Assembly (NCBI RefSeq): GCF_026914305.1
Contig: NZ_CP113866.1
Span: 585,501 to 649,500, forward strand
Reading direction: 5' to 3'
From: Caldicellulosiruptor acetigenus
GTDB taxonomy: Bacteria > Bacillota > Thermoanaerobacteria > Caldicellulosiruptorales > Caldicellulosiruptoraceae
DNA: 64,000 bases
Positions 37,806 through 47,020 of this stretch are shown one piece after another; position 1 is the stretch's first letter, and every line of letters begins with the position of its first letter. The notes beneath the pieces are model-generated. The model ran no database searches. It had not been told where the DNA came from and was given only the letters and a program-made list of their open reading frames with translations. Made by a program: the position numbers and the translations under genes.

Positions 37806-38288
37806 ATGATGGAGATTATAAAGGTAGGCATGGCAGATTTGAATGTCACAAGCTATCCGAACGCTCTTACCACCCTTGGACTTGGTTCTTGCGTTGGGGT
37901 GTGTATATACGATACAAAGACAAAGATAATAGGGATGATACATATTATGCTTCCTTACAGCTGGGGTGTAAAAAATAATACTAACCCTGCAAAGTTTGCA
38001 GATACAGGTATTCCATTGCTCATAGAGAAGATGGAGCAGCTTGGTGCTGCAAAGAAGAACATGGTTGCCAAGCTTGCAGGCGGCGCTCAGATGTTTGAGG
38101 TTACAAGAAGCGAGTTTATGAACATTGGAAAAAGAAATGTTGATGCTGCGAAAAAGGTTTTACAGGATTTTGATATATCCATTGTAGCAGAAGACACTGG
38201 AGGAAATTATGGTAGAACAATTATATTTTATTCGGAAGATGGCAGGCTTGAGATAAAGACAATTGGCAAGGGAACAAAAACAATTTAA
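37806..38288 (+). CDS. cheD: Chemoreceptor glutamine deamidase CheD
   Basis: A 160-residue enzyme with the catalytic Cys in G-L-G-S-C-V-G-V and His in G-M-I-H-I-M-L-P. It deamidates receptor Gln residues and binds CheC. Two ATG codons (37806, 37809) are possible. Confidence 0.94.
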   Translation: MMEIIKVGMADLNVTSYPNALTTLGLGSCVGVCIYDTKTKIIGMIHIMLPYSWGVKNNTNPAKFADTGIPLLIEKMEQLGAAKKNMVAKLAGGAQMFEVTRSEFMNIGKRNVDAAKKVLQDFDISIVAEDTGGNYGRTIIFYSEDGRLEIKTIGKGTKTI

Positions 38289-38305
38289 AGGAGAAGACTT
38301 AAGAA

Positions 38306-38497
38306 TTGAAAGGGGAGCAACTATTACCTGAGATTTTAGCAATTGTGGGAGGAAGTATTGTCCTTATTGCATGTCTTGTTACAAGGAAATCTGGAGAGTA
38401 CACCTTTTTTGCAACTGCTGTGGTGTCGATTATAGGTTATGTGTTTGGAAGTTTAGTTAAGAATATACTGAATGACAGCAATGACCATAATCCTTAA
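38306..38497 (+). CDS. Small membrane protein between cheD and sigD, unknown function
   Basis: A 63-residue protein starting at TTG behind AAAGGAGAAG. Two hydrophobic segments (about residues 8-25 and 33-53) are separated by a short charged turn, T-R-K-S-G-E, so a hairpin membrane protein is likely. The end is polar (N-D-S-N-D-H-N-P). It is packed between cheD and the sigma factor with short gaps, which supports a real gene. I do not recognise the family. Confidence 0.7.
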   Translation: MKGEQLLPEILAIVGGSIVLIACLVTRKSGEYTFFATAVVSIIGYVFGSLVKNILNDSNDHNP

Positions 38498-38520
38498 ATA
38501 GCTGAGAGGTACGAATAGGT

Positions 38521-39261
38521 ATGGATGATGCGTTTTTGTGGGAAAAGTTTATAAAGACCAAAGACCCGAAGATAAAAGAACAGCTCATAATAAAATACAT
38601 GCCGCTTGTAAAGCTTGTGGCTGGCAGGATGGCTATTTATTTTGGCGGGAACGTTGAGTATGATGACTTGGTAAGTTATGGTTCAATTGGTCTTCTTGAT
38701 GCAATTGAAAAATTTGACAGTCAAAAAGGAGTCAAGTTTGAGACATATGCATATACGAGGATAAAAGGTGCGATAATTGACTGTGTGAGAAGCCAGGATT
38801 TTTTGCCACGAAGCATACGACAGAAAGCAAAAGAGATAGAAAAAGCTTACGTGGAGATAGAAAGAGAAGGCAAAACCCCGACAGACCAGGAAGTGGCAAA
38901 AAGGGTTGGGATTTCAGTAGATGAACTTCAAAAACTGAAGGAGAGAATATCGAGCGGCATGATTATTTCGCTGGATAGTTTTTTAGAGCAGAACTACGAA
39001 AGCAAGATTGGCGGGCTTGAAGATTTTGTGTCCCAGCCAGAACATTTTATAGAGAATGAAGAACTTAAAGAAGTGTTGAGACAGCAGATAGATAATCTTA
39101 TGGAAAATGAAAGGATGGTGATAGTGCTTTATTACTATGAAGAGCTGAGCATAAAAGAGATAGCAAAAGTTCTGGGCGTGTCTGAGTCGCGAGTAAGTCA
39201 GCTTCATACACGAGCGCTTTTAAAGCTTAAGGCTGCTTTGCAAAAGTATTTAGAAAAATAG
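38521..39261 (+). CDS. sigD: Flagellar sigma factor SigD (FliA/WhiG family)
   Basis: A 246-residue sigma-28 factor with regions 2 (V-E-Y-D-D-L-V-S-Y-G-S-I-G-L, then F-E-T-Y-A-Y-T-R-I-K-G-A-I), 3 and 4 (L-S-I-K-E-I-A-K-V-L-G-V-S-E-S-R-V-S-Q). It drives late flagellar genes such as flagellin, which are not in this window. No sigma-D promoter with good spacing was recognised here. Confidence 0.95.
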   Translation: MDDAFLWEKFIKTKDPKIKEQLIIKYMPLVKLVAGRMAIYFGGNVEYDDLVSYGSIGLLDAIEKFDSQKGVKFETYAYTRIKGAIIDCVRSQDFLPRSIRQKAKEIEKAYVEIEREGKTPTDQEVAKRVGISVDELQKLKERISSGMIISLDSFLEQNYESKIGGLEDFVSQPEHFIENEELKEVLRQQIDNLMENERMVIVLYYYEELSIKEIAKVLGVSESRVSQLHTRALLKLKAALQKYLEK

Positions 39262-39298
39262 GATTTTATTCTTTTGCGGGGAAAGGGGAAAGATTGAG

Positions 39299-40684
39299 AT
39301 GTCAAGTGAACAAAAGGTTGATATAAAGGTGATGGTGACATCAGATAGATTAAAAGCAAGCTTAGTGCTTGTACAAAATCAAAATGGTGTGGATTTGACA
39401 TTTGAAAATGTAATGAACAAACTGAGAGAAAATAAAATTGCATTTGGGATAGATGAAGAAGCTATAAAAAAGCTTATTGAAAATCCTACTTTTGGAACAC
39501 CTGTTGTAGTTGCACAGGGAAAGCCTCCTGGCAAACCTGTTGATGGAAAGCTCATATATCATTTTGATATCAAGCGTGAGATAAGACCCAAAGAACTTCC
39601 TGATGGAAGAGTTGATTACAAGGACTTAGGAATTGTCCAGAATGTTCGAAAAGATGATGTTCTTGTTACTATGATAGACCCTGTTGACGGGGAAGATGGT
39701 AGGGATGTTTTTGGAGGGGTGATAAGAGGTCAAAAAGGAAGAAAGGTAAATCTTCCGAGAGGCAAAAATACATACATAGATGCTGACGGGCATACATTAA
39801 AAGCTGCGTGCGATGGTCAGGTGTGCATCATTGAAGGCAAGGTCACAGTTCTAAACACATTGGAAATTGACTCTGACATAGACAATTCAACAGGCAATAT
39901 AAACTTTGTGGGCAATGTCCATATAAAGGGAAGTGTGCTTTCTGGGTTTAAAGTTGTTGCTGAAGGAAATGTAGAGGTTGATGGAATAGTTGAGGCTGCT
40001 GAGATTGAGGCAAAAGGCAACGTTGTGCTGCACAAAGGAATTACAGGTATGGGCAAGGGCAAGGTTGTTGCAGGCAAGAGCGTTTTTGCAAAGTTCATTG
40101 AAAACGCTACTGTTGTTGCTGGTGAGGATGTTCAAGCAGAGGCAATTGTTCACAGCGATGTAAAGTGCGGAAATAAGCTTATTCTTGTTGGAAGAAGAGC
40201 TTCCATTGTCGGTGGGTCTTGTAAGGTTGGCAAAGAGGTTGAAGCAAAAGTGATAGGTTCATATCTTTCCACAACTACTGAGATAGAGGTTGGGGTTGAC
40301 CCTCTCATGGTGGAAAGATACAGAGAAATAAGAAAAGAGATGGCAGAGCTGAAAGAGAATATAAAAAAATGTGACCAAGGGATTGAAGTTTTAAAAAGGG
40401 TTGAGGCAGCAGGTCTTTTGACAGACGAGAAAAGAGAGATGCTTCAAAAGTTTACAAGGTCAAAGATTATGGCATCAGAAAGATTAAAGGTTTTGCAGAG
40501 CGAATTTGAAGAGATTGAAAAAAGACTTGAGGAGAGAAATGAGGGAGTTGTCAAGGTTCAGGATACCATTTACCCTGGGGTTAAGATAACCATAGGAAAT
40601 GTGTGCAAGCTCATAAAAGAGCCGGTAAAATACTGCAGGATTTACCGGGAGGATGCTGACATCAAGATAGCACCGTATGCTTGA
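39299..40684 (+). CDS. FapA/DUF342-family protein
   Basis: A 461-residue protein. The N-terminal half has mixed alpha/beta character with D-P-V-D-G-E-D-G-R-D-V-F-G-G and G-K-P-V-D-G-K. The middle (about 190-320) has repeats of I-x-G-x-V-x-x-G-x-x-V, a beta-helix that is the DUF342 hallmark (E-G-N-V-E-V-D-G-I-V-E-A-A). A coiled coil follows (about 340-420). FapA-type proteins affect flagellar assembly or polarity in other bacteria; the biochemical role is not known. It follows sigD by 37 bases. Confidence 0.8.
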   Translation: MSSEQKVDIKVMVTSDRLKASLVLVQNQNGVDLTFENVMNKLRENKIAFGIDEEAIKKLIENPTFGTPVVVAQGKPPGKPVDGKLIYHFDIKREIRPKELPDGRVDYKDLGIVQNVRKDDVLVTMIDPVDGEDGRDVFGGVIRGQKGRKVNLPRGKNTYIDADGHTLKAACDGQVCIIEGKVTVLNTLEIDSDIDNSTGNINFVGNVHIKGSVLSGFKVVAEGNVEVDGIVEAAEIEAKGNVVLHKGITGMGKGKVVAGKSVFAKFIENATVVAGEDVQAEAIVHSDVKCGNKLILVGRRASIVGGSCKVGKEVEAKVIGSYLSTTTEIEVGVDPLMVERYREIRKEMAELKENIKKCDQGIEVLKRVEAAGLLTDEKREMLQKFTRSKIMASERLKVLQSEFEEIEKRLEERNEGVVKVQDTIYPGVKITIGNVCKLIKEPVKYCRIYREDADIKIAPYA

Positions 40685-40732
40685 AGCTAAGGATTTTTAT
40701 TGCTTTTGTAGATAAGAGGGAGATGGTGGAAG

Positions 40733-40996
40733 ATGAATATAAGACCAATTGATGTAAAGATTTTGTATCCCAAATCGACAGAGGTGTCGCAGGTTGTGCT
40801 TGGTGAGCAGCAAAAAGAGAATATGCTAAGGCATATAAATAGCCAGAAAAACCAGGCAAAAGTAGATGAGGATTTGAGAAGAGTAAGGGAAAAGGACAAT
40901 GCATCTGAGATTAGACTTTCTCAAAAACAAGAAAGAGAAAAACAGGAACCAAAAAAATCTAAAAAGCAACAGAAAGGGTTTGATATTAGAATATAA
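40733..40996 (+). CDS. Small highly charged protein in the post-sigD module, unknown
   Basis: An 87-residue protein beginning M-N-I-R-P-I-D-V-K-I-L-Y-P, which looks like a conserved docking segment, followed by a Gln/Lys/Glu/Arg-rich region (about residues 25-80) predicted to be a charged helix, and a terminal G-F-D-I-R-I. There are no Cys residues and no membrane segments. It has a good ribosome site (GAGGGAGATGG) and sits 48 bases after the DUF342 gene. Similar small genes occur at this place in clostridial operons as I recall, but no function is assigned. Confidence 0.7.
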   Translation: MNIRPIDVKILYPKSTEVSQVVLGEQQKENMLRHINSQKNQAKVDEDLRRVREKDNASEIRLSQKQEREKQEPKKSKKQQKGFDIRI

Positions 40997-41025
40997 AGTT
41001 CTGTAGAGGAGAAGATAAGAAGAAA

Positions 41026-41556
41026 ATGGATGCCTATGTAATTTTGTTTATATTTTTTGGACTAATTTTAATATTGTGGGTATTCAGGTCGATAAAAAGG
41101 GATATAGAAAGAGGCGAGAAGATTTTACATGAGGCAGAAAAGGCTCAAAAAACTCTTTCACAGCTTTTGAATGGAGCCATTGAGACAATTGAGGAATTGG
41201 ATAGCTTTGGAGAATATATTATTGAAAGAATCGAAAACAAGGTAAAATGGGCAAAAAGTGAGATTTTAGATATTGAAGCATCGCCAGTTAAGGGAAATAC
41301 TGAACATCTAAAGACTGAGGAAAAAGTTGAAAAGACAGCTGAGACAAAATCTTATGCAGGAAAAGAAGATTATATTGAACCTGGCAAGGATATGCAGAAA
41401 GATGAGAACAAAAAACGTTCTAAAGAAGAACTTTATAAGAAAGCGGTTGAGCTTTACAAACAGGGATATACAGTAGAACAGATTGCATCGAGCTTAAATA
41501 TTGGCAAGGGTGAGGCAAAGCTTGCTATAAGGATAGTTGGGAGGGAGAGCATCTGA
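41026..41556 (+). CDS. SwrB/DUF6115-like membrane-anchored coiled-coil protein with C-terminal HTH
   Basis: A 176-residue protein with an N-terminal transmembrane segment (about residues 4-23), a coiled coil (about 25-80), an acidic/basic linker, and a C-terminal helix-turn-helix-like segment (L-Y-K-Q-G-Y-T-V-E-Q-I-A-S-S-L-N-I-G-K-G-E-A-K-L-A). Layout and position shortly downstream of sigD match Bacillus SwrB (YlxL), which promotes basal body maturation. Homology is suggested by architecture, not proven. Its TGA shares bases with the next start (CTGA). Confidence 0.72.
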   Translation: MDAYVILFIFFGLILILWVFRSIKRDIERGEKILHEAEKAQKTLSQLLNGAIETIEELDSFGEYIIERIENKVKWAKSEILDIEASPVKGNTEHLKTEEKVEKTAETKSYAGKEDYIEPGKDMQKDENKKRSKEELYKKAVELYKQGYTVEQIASSLNIGKGEAKLAIRIVGRESI

Positions 41557-41873
41557 AGTGGTACAAGTTTTTTCTGCTGGGGATAGGAGTTGGATGGGTA
41601 CTTGGTGTGTGCGCGATGTATTTTGTCACCATTTCAAGTGCTAAAGACGTTTTACCAAATTTCAATAATACGGTGGACATTTATATTGACAGTATTGATA
41701 ACCTTGCAGATGTTCTTTACCAAAATGGAGTTGTCCAGGACAGAGAGTCGTTTAAAAGGTTTCTCAAGAACAAAAATTTGGCTTCTGACTTTTGGGTAGG
41801 CAAAAAGGTAACATTTTCAAGAGCAATGTCATATGAGGAGATTTTTGAGGCAGTATATAAGAGCCATAAGTAA
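41553..41873 (+). CDS. MltG/YceG LysM-like mini-protein, probable CTG start
   Basis: A 106-residue protein when read from CTG 41553. In this frame there is no ATG, GTG or TTG between the upstream stop (41511-41513) and GTG 41607, which would cut the membrane helix in half. CTG is 4 bases after GGGAGGGAG and overlaps the preceding stop as CTGA, just like the operon's ATGA and GTGA junctions. The product begins K-W-Y-K-F-F-L-L-G, gives one membrane helix (residues 4-27), then a domain like the LysM-like part of MltG (L-A-D-V-L-Y-Q-N-G-V-V near residue 50, F-W-V-G-K-K-V-T-F). No lytic transglycosylase domain is present. Confidence 0.62.
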   Translation: MKWYKFFLLGIGVGWVLGVCAMYFVTISSAKDVLPNFNNTVDIYIDSIDNLADVLYQNGVVQDRESFKRFLKNKNLASDFWVGKKVTFSRAMSYEEIFEAVYKSHK

Positions 41874-41891
41874 AACAAGCGGGGTTGGAAG

Positions 41892-42740
41892 ATGATAGAA
41901 GCAATTAATAAAATTCTGCCCGTAATTGTAAAGACGCTTGAGAGAGTTCATGATAATAGCTGGAAGATGGATTACAATGTCCATGACAGCTACGAACTTA
42001 TATTTGTAAAAAAAGGAAACATTGATTTTTGGGTAGAAAGGGAAAAAATAGAACTAAAAGCTGGTGACCTTTTGATAATAAAACCTTTTACAAAGCACAA
42101 GTTTGAGGTTGCAAGCTCAAGCAAGGCTGAGTTTGTTGTAATGGGATTTTATTTAAAACCAGAGAGTAAAGCAAAGGTAGATGAACTAAAGGAGATTTAT
42201 GGGTTTTTGAAAGTTTTAGAAGGAATAACAAATAGATTTTATTTTTTCCATGTTAGAAAAAGAAGCAGTATTTTCTTTTGTTTAGAATCTATTCTTCATG
42301 AGGCAAAAGAAAACAAAAATAGTATTCTTCTTTATATAAAGTGTTTAGAGCTCTTCATATATATTACCCGAGAAATTGACAGTCTTGAGATGATAAAAAA
42401 TTACGACTATTCATTGATTGCAAAACATATTAAAGAGTACATTGACAATAACTACATGGAAGATATAAAAATGGGTGATGTTGCAAAGAGGTTTTTCATG
42501 TCTGAAAGTAGTCTCTCGAGAATATTCAAGAATCATTTTGGGGTTTTGCCAAAAGAGTACCTGCTTTCAAAGAGGATAGAAAAGGCAAAAGAATATCTTT
42601 CCATCTCAAATCTAAAGATTAGCAATATTGCTATGATGTGTGGGTTTTCATCACTTCAGCGGTTTAACGACATTTTCAAAAAGTACACAGGTCTGAGTCC
42701 CACCCAGTATCGTAAGCTGATTTTGCAGGATTTTGAGTAA
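41892..42740 (+). CDS. AraC-family transcriptional regulator
   Basis: A 282-residue regulator with an N-terminal cupin-like sensor (V-H-D-S-Y-E-L-I-F-V-K-K-G, then L-L-I-I-K-P-F-T-K-H) and two C-terminal helix-turn-helix motifs (M-G-D-V-A-K-R-F-F-M-S-E-S-S-L-S-R-I-F, I-S-N-I-A-M-M-C-G-F-S-S-L-Q-R-F). It starts 18 bases after the flagellar operon's last gene, so it may be read with it. Such cupin-AraC proteins often sense sugars, but no sugar gene is adjacent. The target is unknown. Confidence 0.88.
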   Translation: MIEAINKILPVIVKTLERVHDNSWKMDYNVHDSYELIFVKKGNIDFWVEREKIELKAGDLLIIKPFTKHKFEVASSSKAEFVVMGFYLKPESKAKVDELKEIYGFLKVLEGITNRFYFFHVRKRSSIFFCLESILHEAKENKNSILLYIKCLELFIYITREIDSLEMIKNYDYSLIAKHIKEYIDNNYMEDIKMGDVAKRFFMSESSLSRIFKNHFGVLPKEYLLSKRIEKAKEYLSISNLKISNIAMMCGFSSLQRFNDIFKKYTGLSPTQYRKLILQDFE

Positions 42741-42864
42741 GCTATGTGACGTAAAAAAATGAGCAATAAAGAGAAAATGAGAGTTTGAAGAAGATATTTT
42801 ATTCTTTTCCCATCAAATTCAGTGAAAATTGAATATAGTACGCTTTTTTTGGGCAAAATCAAAC

Positions 42865-42894
42865 TTGATTAGAAAAGGAAGAATATACTATAGT
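42865..42894 (+). promoter_or_regulatory. Promoter of groESL
   Basis: TTGATT (42865-42870) and TATAGT (42889-42894) are separated by 18 bases. The predicted start lies just before CIRCE. The 120 bases between the AraC gene and this promoter hold only a weak ATTCA/TGAAT hairpin and a T-run near 42850, possibly a poor terminator. Confidence 0.65.
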
Positions 42895-42905
42895 ATTTAT
42901 TGTGA

Positions 42906-42932
42906 TTAGCACTCATCGAAAGTGAGTGCTAA
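42906..42932 (+). promoter_or_regulatory. CIRCE operator (HrcA binding site)
   Basis: TTAGCACTC (42906-42914), nine bases, GAGTGCTAA (42924-42932): an exact match to the CIRCE consensus. HrcA bound here represses groESL until heat or misfolded protein removes it. It lies between promoter and groES. Confidence 0.98.
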
Positions 42933-42960
42933 CAAACTTGAAAAAGGAGGGGAAAGCTCA

Positions 42961-43248
42961 ATGAAAATCAGACCAATTGGTGATAGAATACTCATCAAGT
43001 TCAAGGAAAGAGAAGAGGTAACAAAGAGCGGTATAGTTCTTCCAGACACTGTGAAGGAAAAACCACAGATTGCTGAGGTAATTGAGGTTGGTCCTGGTGG
43101 AATTGTTGATGGTGAGAAGGTTGAAATGGTTGTAAAGAAAGGTGATAAGGTAATTGTAAGCAAATATGCTGGTACAGAAATCAAGATTGATGGTGAAGAA
43201 TACACAATAATCAGACAAGATGACGTCTTGGCAATCATTGAAGACTAA
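42961..43248 (+). CDS. groES: Co-chaperonin GroES
   Basis: A 95-residue lid of the GroEL chamber. ATG 42961 follows AAAGGAGGGG and gives M-K-I-R-P-I-G-D-R-I; the frame is open further upstream into CIRCE but is not used. The mobile loop (K-E-R-E-E-V-T-K-S-G-I-V-L-P) and the V-S-K-Y-A-G-T-E motif are present. Confidence 0.97.
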   Translation: MKIRPIGDRILIKFKEREEVTKSGIVLPDTVKEKPQIAEVIEVGPGGIVDGEKVEMVVKKGDKVIVSKYAGTEIKIDGEEYTIIRQDDVLAIIED

Positions 43249-43254
43249 TTTTGA

Positions 43255-44898
<1,644 letters not shown>

Positions 44899-44905
44899 TT
44901 CCGAA

Positions 44906-44942
44906 AATAAAGGCTGCCATGATTGGCAGCCTTTATTTTTTT
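44906..44942 (+). terminator. Terminator of groESL
   Basis: AATAAAGGCTGCC (44906-44918) and GGCAGCCTTTATT (44925-44937) form a perfect 13-bp stem with a 6-base loop, running into a T-tract. Confidence 0.95.
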
Positions 44943-44952
44943 TTGATATAAT
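44923..44952 (+). promoter_or_regulatory. Candidate promoter overlapping the groESL terminator
   Basis: TTGGCA (44923-44928) lies in the terminator's right arm, and a consensus TATAAT (44947-44952) follows after 18 bases. It would serve the HAD gene at 45004. Confidence 0.5.
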
Positions 44953-45003
44953 AAATTGTAACAAAATCTTTTTAAAATCTATTAAAAAAGGTGAAAGCGA
45001 AAG

Positions 45004-45843
45004 ATGTACAAACTTATTGCAATTGACCTTGACATGACGCTTTTGGACAGAAACAAAAATATCTCTTTAAGGAACAAAAAAGCTATTGAGCTTGCAAAGG
45101 AAAAAGGTGTGAAGATTGTTCTGTGCTCAGGAAGAATCCTCAAAGGCGTGATGTATTTTGCAAAGATTTTGGGTCTTTGCGACCAGGTGGTTGTTGCCTG
45201 CAACGGAGCAATAGTAAGAGACCTCAAGAAAGATAAAGATGTCTATTATGTTGGGCTTGAAAACCAAAAAAGTCTGGAAATTACCAGAATTTGCGAAGAG
45301 AATGACATCTATTATCATTACTATTTTCAAGACACAATGATAGCAAGAAAGCTTGATTATTCATCTAAATTTTACTATGAAAAGAATAAGGAGCTTCCTG
45401 AAGAAGAGAGAATTAATATCATAATTGACAATTCTGAAAATACCCTTAAAGCTTGTGGTGATTTGATAACTAAATTTGTTATTATTGACAAAGATGTAGA
45501 AAAGGTAGACCGTGTGAGAAAAATAATAGAAAGAGAGATTCCAGGTGTTGAGACCACAAAGTCAGACATCAACATTTTGGAAGTTATGAAAGAAGGTGTT
45601 AACAAAAAGAGAGCGCTTGAATTTGTTTGTTCTTATTTGGGGATAGCGCCAGAGGAAGTGATGGCAATAGGTGACAATGAAAACGACCTACAGATGATAG
45701 AGTTTGCCGGGCTTGGTGTTGCAATGGAGAATGCCATTGAAGAGCTTAAAGAGATAGCAGATTATGTGACAAAGTCTCATGAAGATGACGGGGTGGCAAG
45801 AGCGATAGAAAAGTTTGTTCTGGGGGAAGCGGTAAATGTGTAA
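45004..45843 (+). CDS. HAD-superfamily Cof-type phosphatase
   Basis: A 279-residue HAD IIB hydrolase. Motif I is D-L-D-M-T-L-L (the usual Gly replaced by Met), motif II C-S-G-R, and motif IV G-D-N-E-N-D-L. Such enzymes dephosphorylate sugar phosphates, FMN or PLP; the substrate here cannot be told. The next gene overlaps its end by 8 bases, suggesting a functional pair. A paralogue lies at 58772. Confidence 0.88.
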   Translation: MYKLIAIDLDMTLLDRNKNISLRNKKAIELAKEKGVKIVLCSGRILKGVMYFAKILGLCDQVVVACNGAIVRDLKKDKDVYYVGLENQKSLEITRICEENDIYYHYYFQDTMIARKLDYSSKFYYEKNKELPEEERINIIIDNSENTLKACGDLITKFVIIDKDVEKVDRVRKIIEREIPGVETTKSDINILEVMKEGVNKKRALEFVCSYLGIAPEEVMAIGDNENDLQMIEFAGLGVAMENAIEELKEIADYVTKSHEDDGVARAIEKFVLGEAVNV

Positions 45844-46963
45844 AGTAGCAATTGTAAAGTGTGATACATATGAAGTGCAGGATGTGAAAGAGGCAATTTT
45901 GAAGGGTATTAATCTAATAGGGTATGAAATTCCAAAAAAAGAATGCGTGCTTGTAAAACCTAATCTTCTTATGAAAAAAAGACCTGAGGATGCTGTTACC
46001 ACCCACCCTGCTGTTGTTCAGGGGACAGTGGAAATCATAAAAGAAAAGGCAAACAAGGTTATAATAGCCGACAGCCCAGGAGGTCCGTACACTAAAAAGA
46101 GGCTTGAGAGTATATACCATGCTGCAGGAATAAAAGTGCTTGAAAAGCTTGAAAATGTTTTTTTGAACTATGATACATCTTACAAAGACCTTAATGTTGA
46201 AAGTGCAACTTTTAAGAAACTTTCATTGATATCCCCATACTTTGAAAGTCAGGGAATTATAAATCTTCCAAAGCTCAAAACTCATCAGATGGCAGTGTAC
46301 ACAGGTGCTGTGAAGAATCTATTTGGGCTTGTCCCTGGTGGGCAGAAAGCCGAGATGCATTTTAGGTTCCAGGATGTCAGAAGGTTTATGGAGATGTTGC
46401 TTGAAATTTTAAAGGTAGCAAAACCAATGCTAAACATTATGGATGGAATTGTTGCAATGGAGGGGGAAGGACCGTCGGCGGGAAGACCCAAAAAGCTTGG
46501 GATTTTGCTAATATCTGAAGATGCTCTTGCGTTAGATTATGTTGCCTGCAAAATTATTGGTCTTGATATAAAAGATGTTCCTCTTTTGGAGGTGGCAAAG
46601 GAGAAAGGGCTTTTAAATCCTGATAAGATTGAGATTGTTGGTGAGAGGATTGAAGATGTTGCTCCATCGAGTTTTGAACTTGTCTTAAGGCCAGAGATAT
46701 CTTTTGTGAAAGGAAGGCTTCCTCATTTTTTGGCAAGTTTTTTGGATGGTTTTCTTTCACCAAAACCAGTTTTTGATAGAAATATCTGTATAGGCTGTGC
46801 AGAGTGTTTCAATGCTTGTCCTGCTCAGGCTATTGAGATGAAGAGCAGAAAAGCTTATGTTGATTTGAAAAAGTGTATAAGGTGTTATTGCTGTCACGAA
46901 CTTTGTCCTGCAAAGGCTATAAAAATCAAAAGGTCAGTTTTGTTCGAAAAGATACTAAAATGA
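45836..46963 (+). CDS. DUF362 protein with two C-terminal 4Fe-4S clusters
   Basis: A 375-residue protein. The N-terminal DUF362 domain (V-K-P-N-L-L near 40, L-P-K-L-K-T-H near 143, the A-M-E-G-E-G-P motif near 205) is followed by a bacterial ferredoxin module: C-I-G-C-A-E-C-F-N-A-C-P and C-I-R-C-Y-C-C-H-E-L-C-P, eight cluster Cys in all. It starts in the end of the HAD gene (ATG 45836). A redox role is likely, but no substrate is known. It is followed by cheX. Confidence 0.85.
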   Translation: MCKVAIVKCDTYEVQDVKEAILKGINLIGYEIPKKECVLVKPNLLMKKRPEDAVTTHPAVVQGTVEIIKEKANKVIIADSPGGPYTKKRLESIYHAAGIKVLEKLENVFLNYDTSYKDLNVESATFKKLSLISPYFESQGIINLPKLKTHQMAVYTGAVKNLFGLVPGGQKAEMHFRFQDVRRFMEMLLEILKVAKPMLNIMDGIVAMEGEGPSAGRPKKLGILLISEDALALDYVACKIIGLDIKDVPLLEVAKEKGLLNPDKIEIVGERIEDVAPSSFELVLRPEISFVKGRLPHFLASFLDGFLSPKPVFDRNICIGCAECFNACPAQAIEMKSRKAYVDLKKCIRCYCCHELCPAKAIKIKRSVLFEKILK

Positions 46964-46965
46964 TG

Positions 46966-47012
46966 AAAGGAGGAAAGTCTTGTATTCTGCCAAGAATAAT
47001 GCGGCAGGGTGA
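46966..47012 (+). other. Strong ribosome site with a 10-codon minigene ahead of cheX
   Basis: AAAGGAGG (46966-46973) is six bases before TTG 46980, which opens a reading frame of ten codons (M-Y-S-A-K-N-N-A-A-G) ending at TGA 47010-47012. That stop overlaps a GTG (47009) in the cheX frame as GTGA. This may be a leader peptide coupling translation to cheX, or a decayed start. Confidence 0.4.
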
Positions 47013-47020
47013 CAAGACAA

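Noticed and set aside
42741-42864. Small gene or regulatory RNA between the AraC gene and groES
   Set aside because: Only short frames without ribosome sites and a weak 5-bp hairpin are present.
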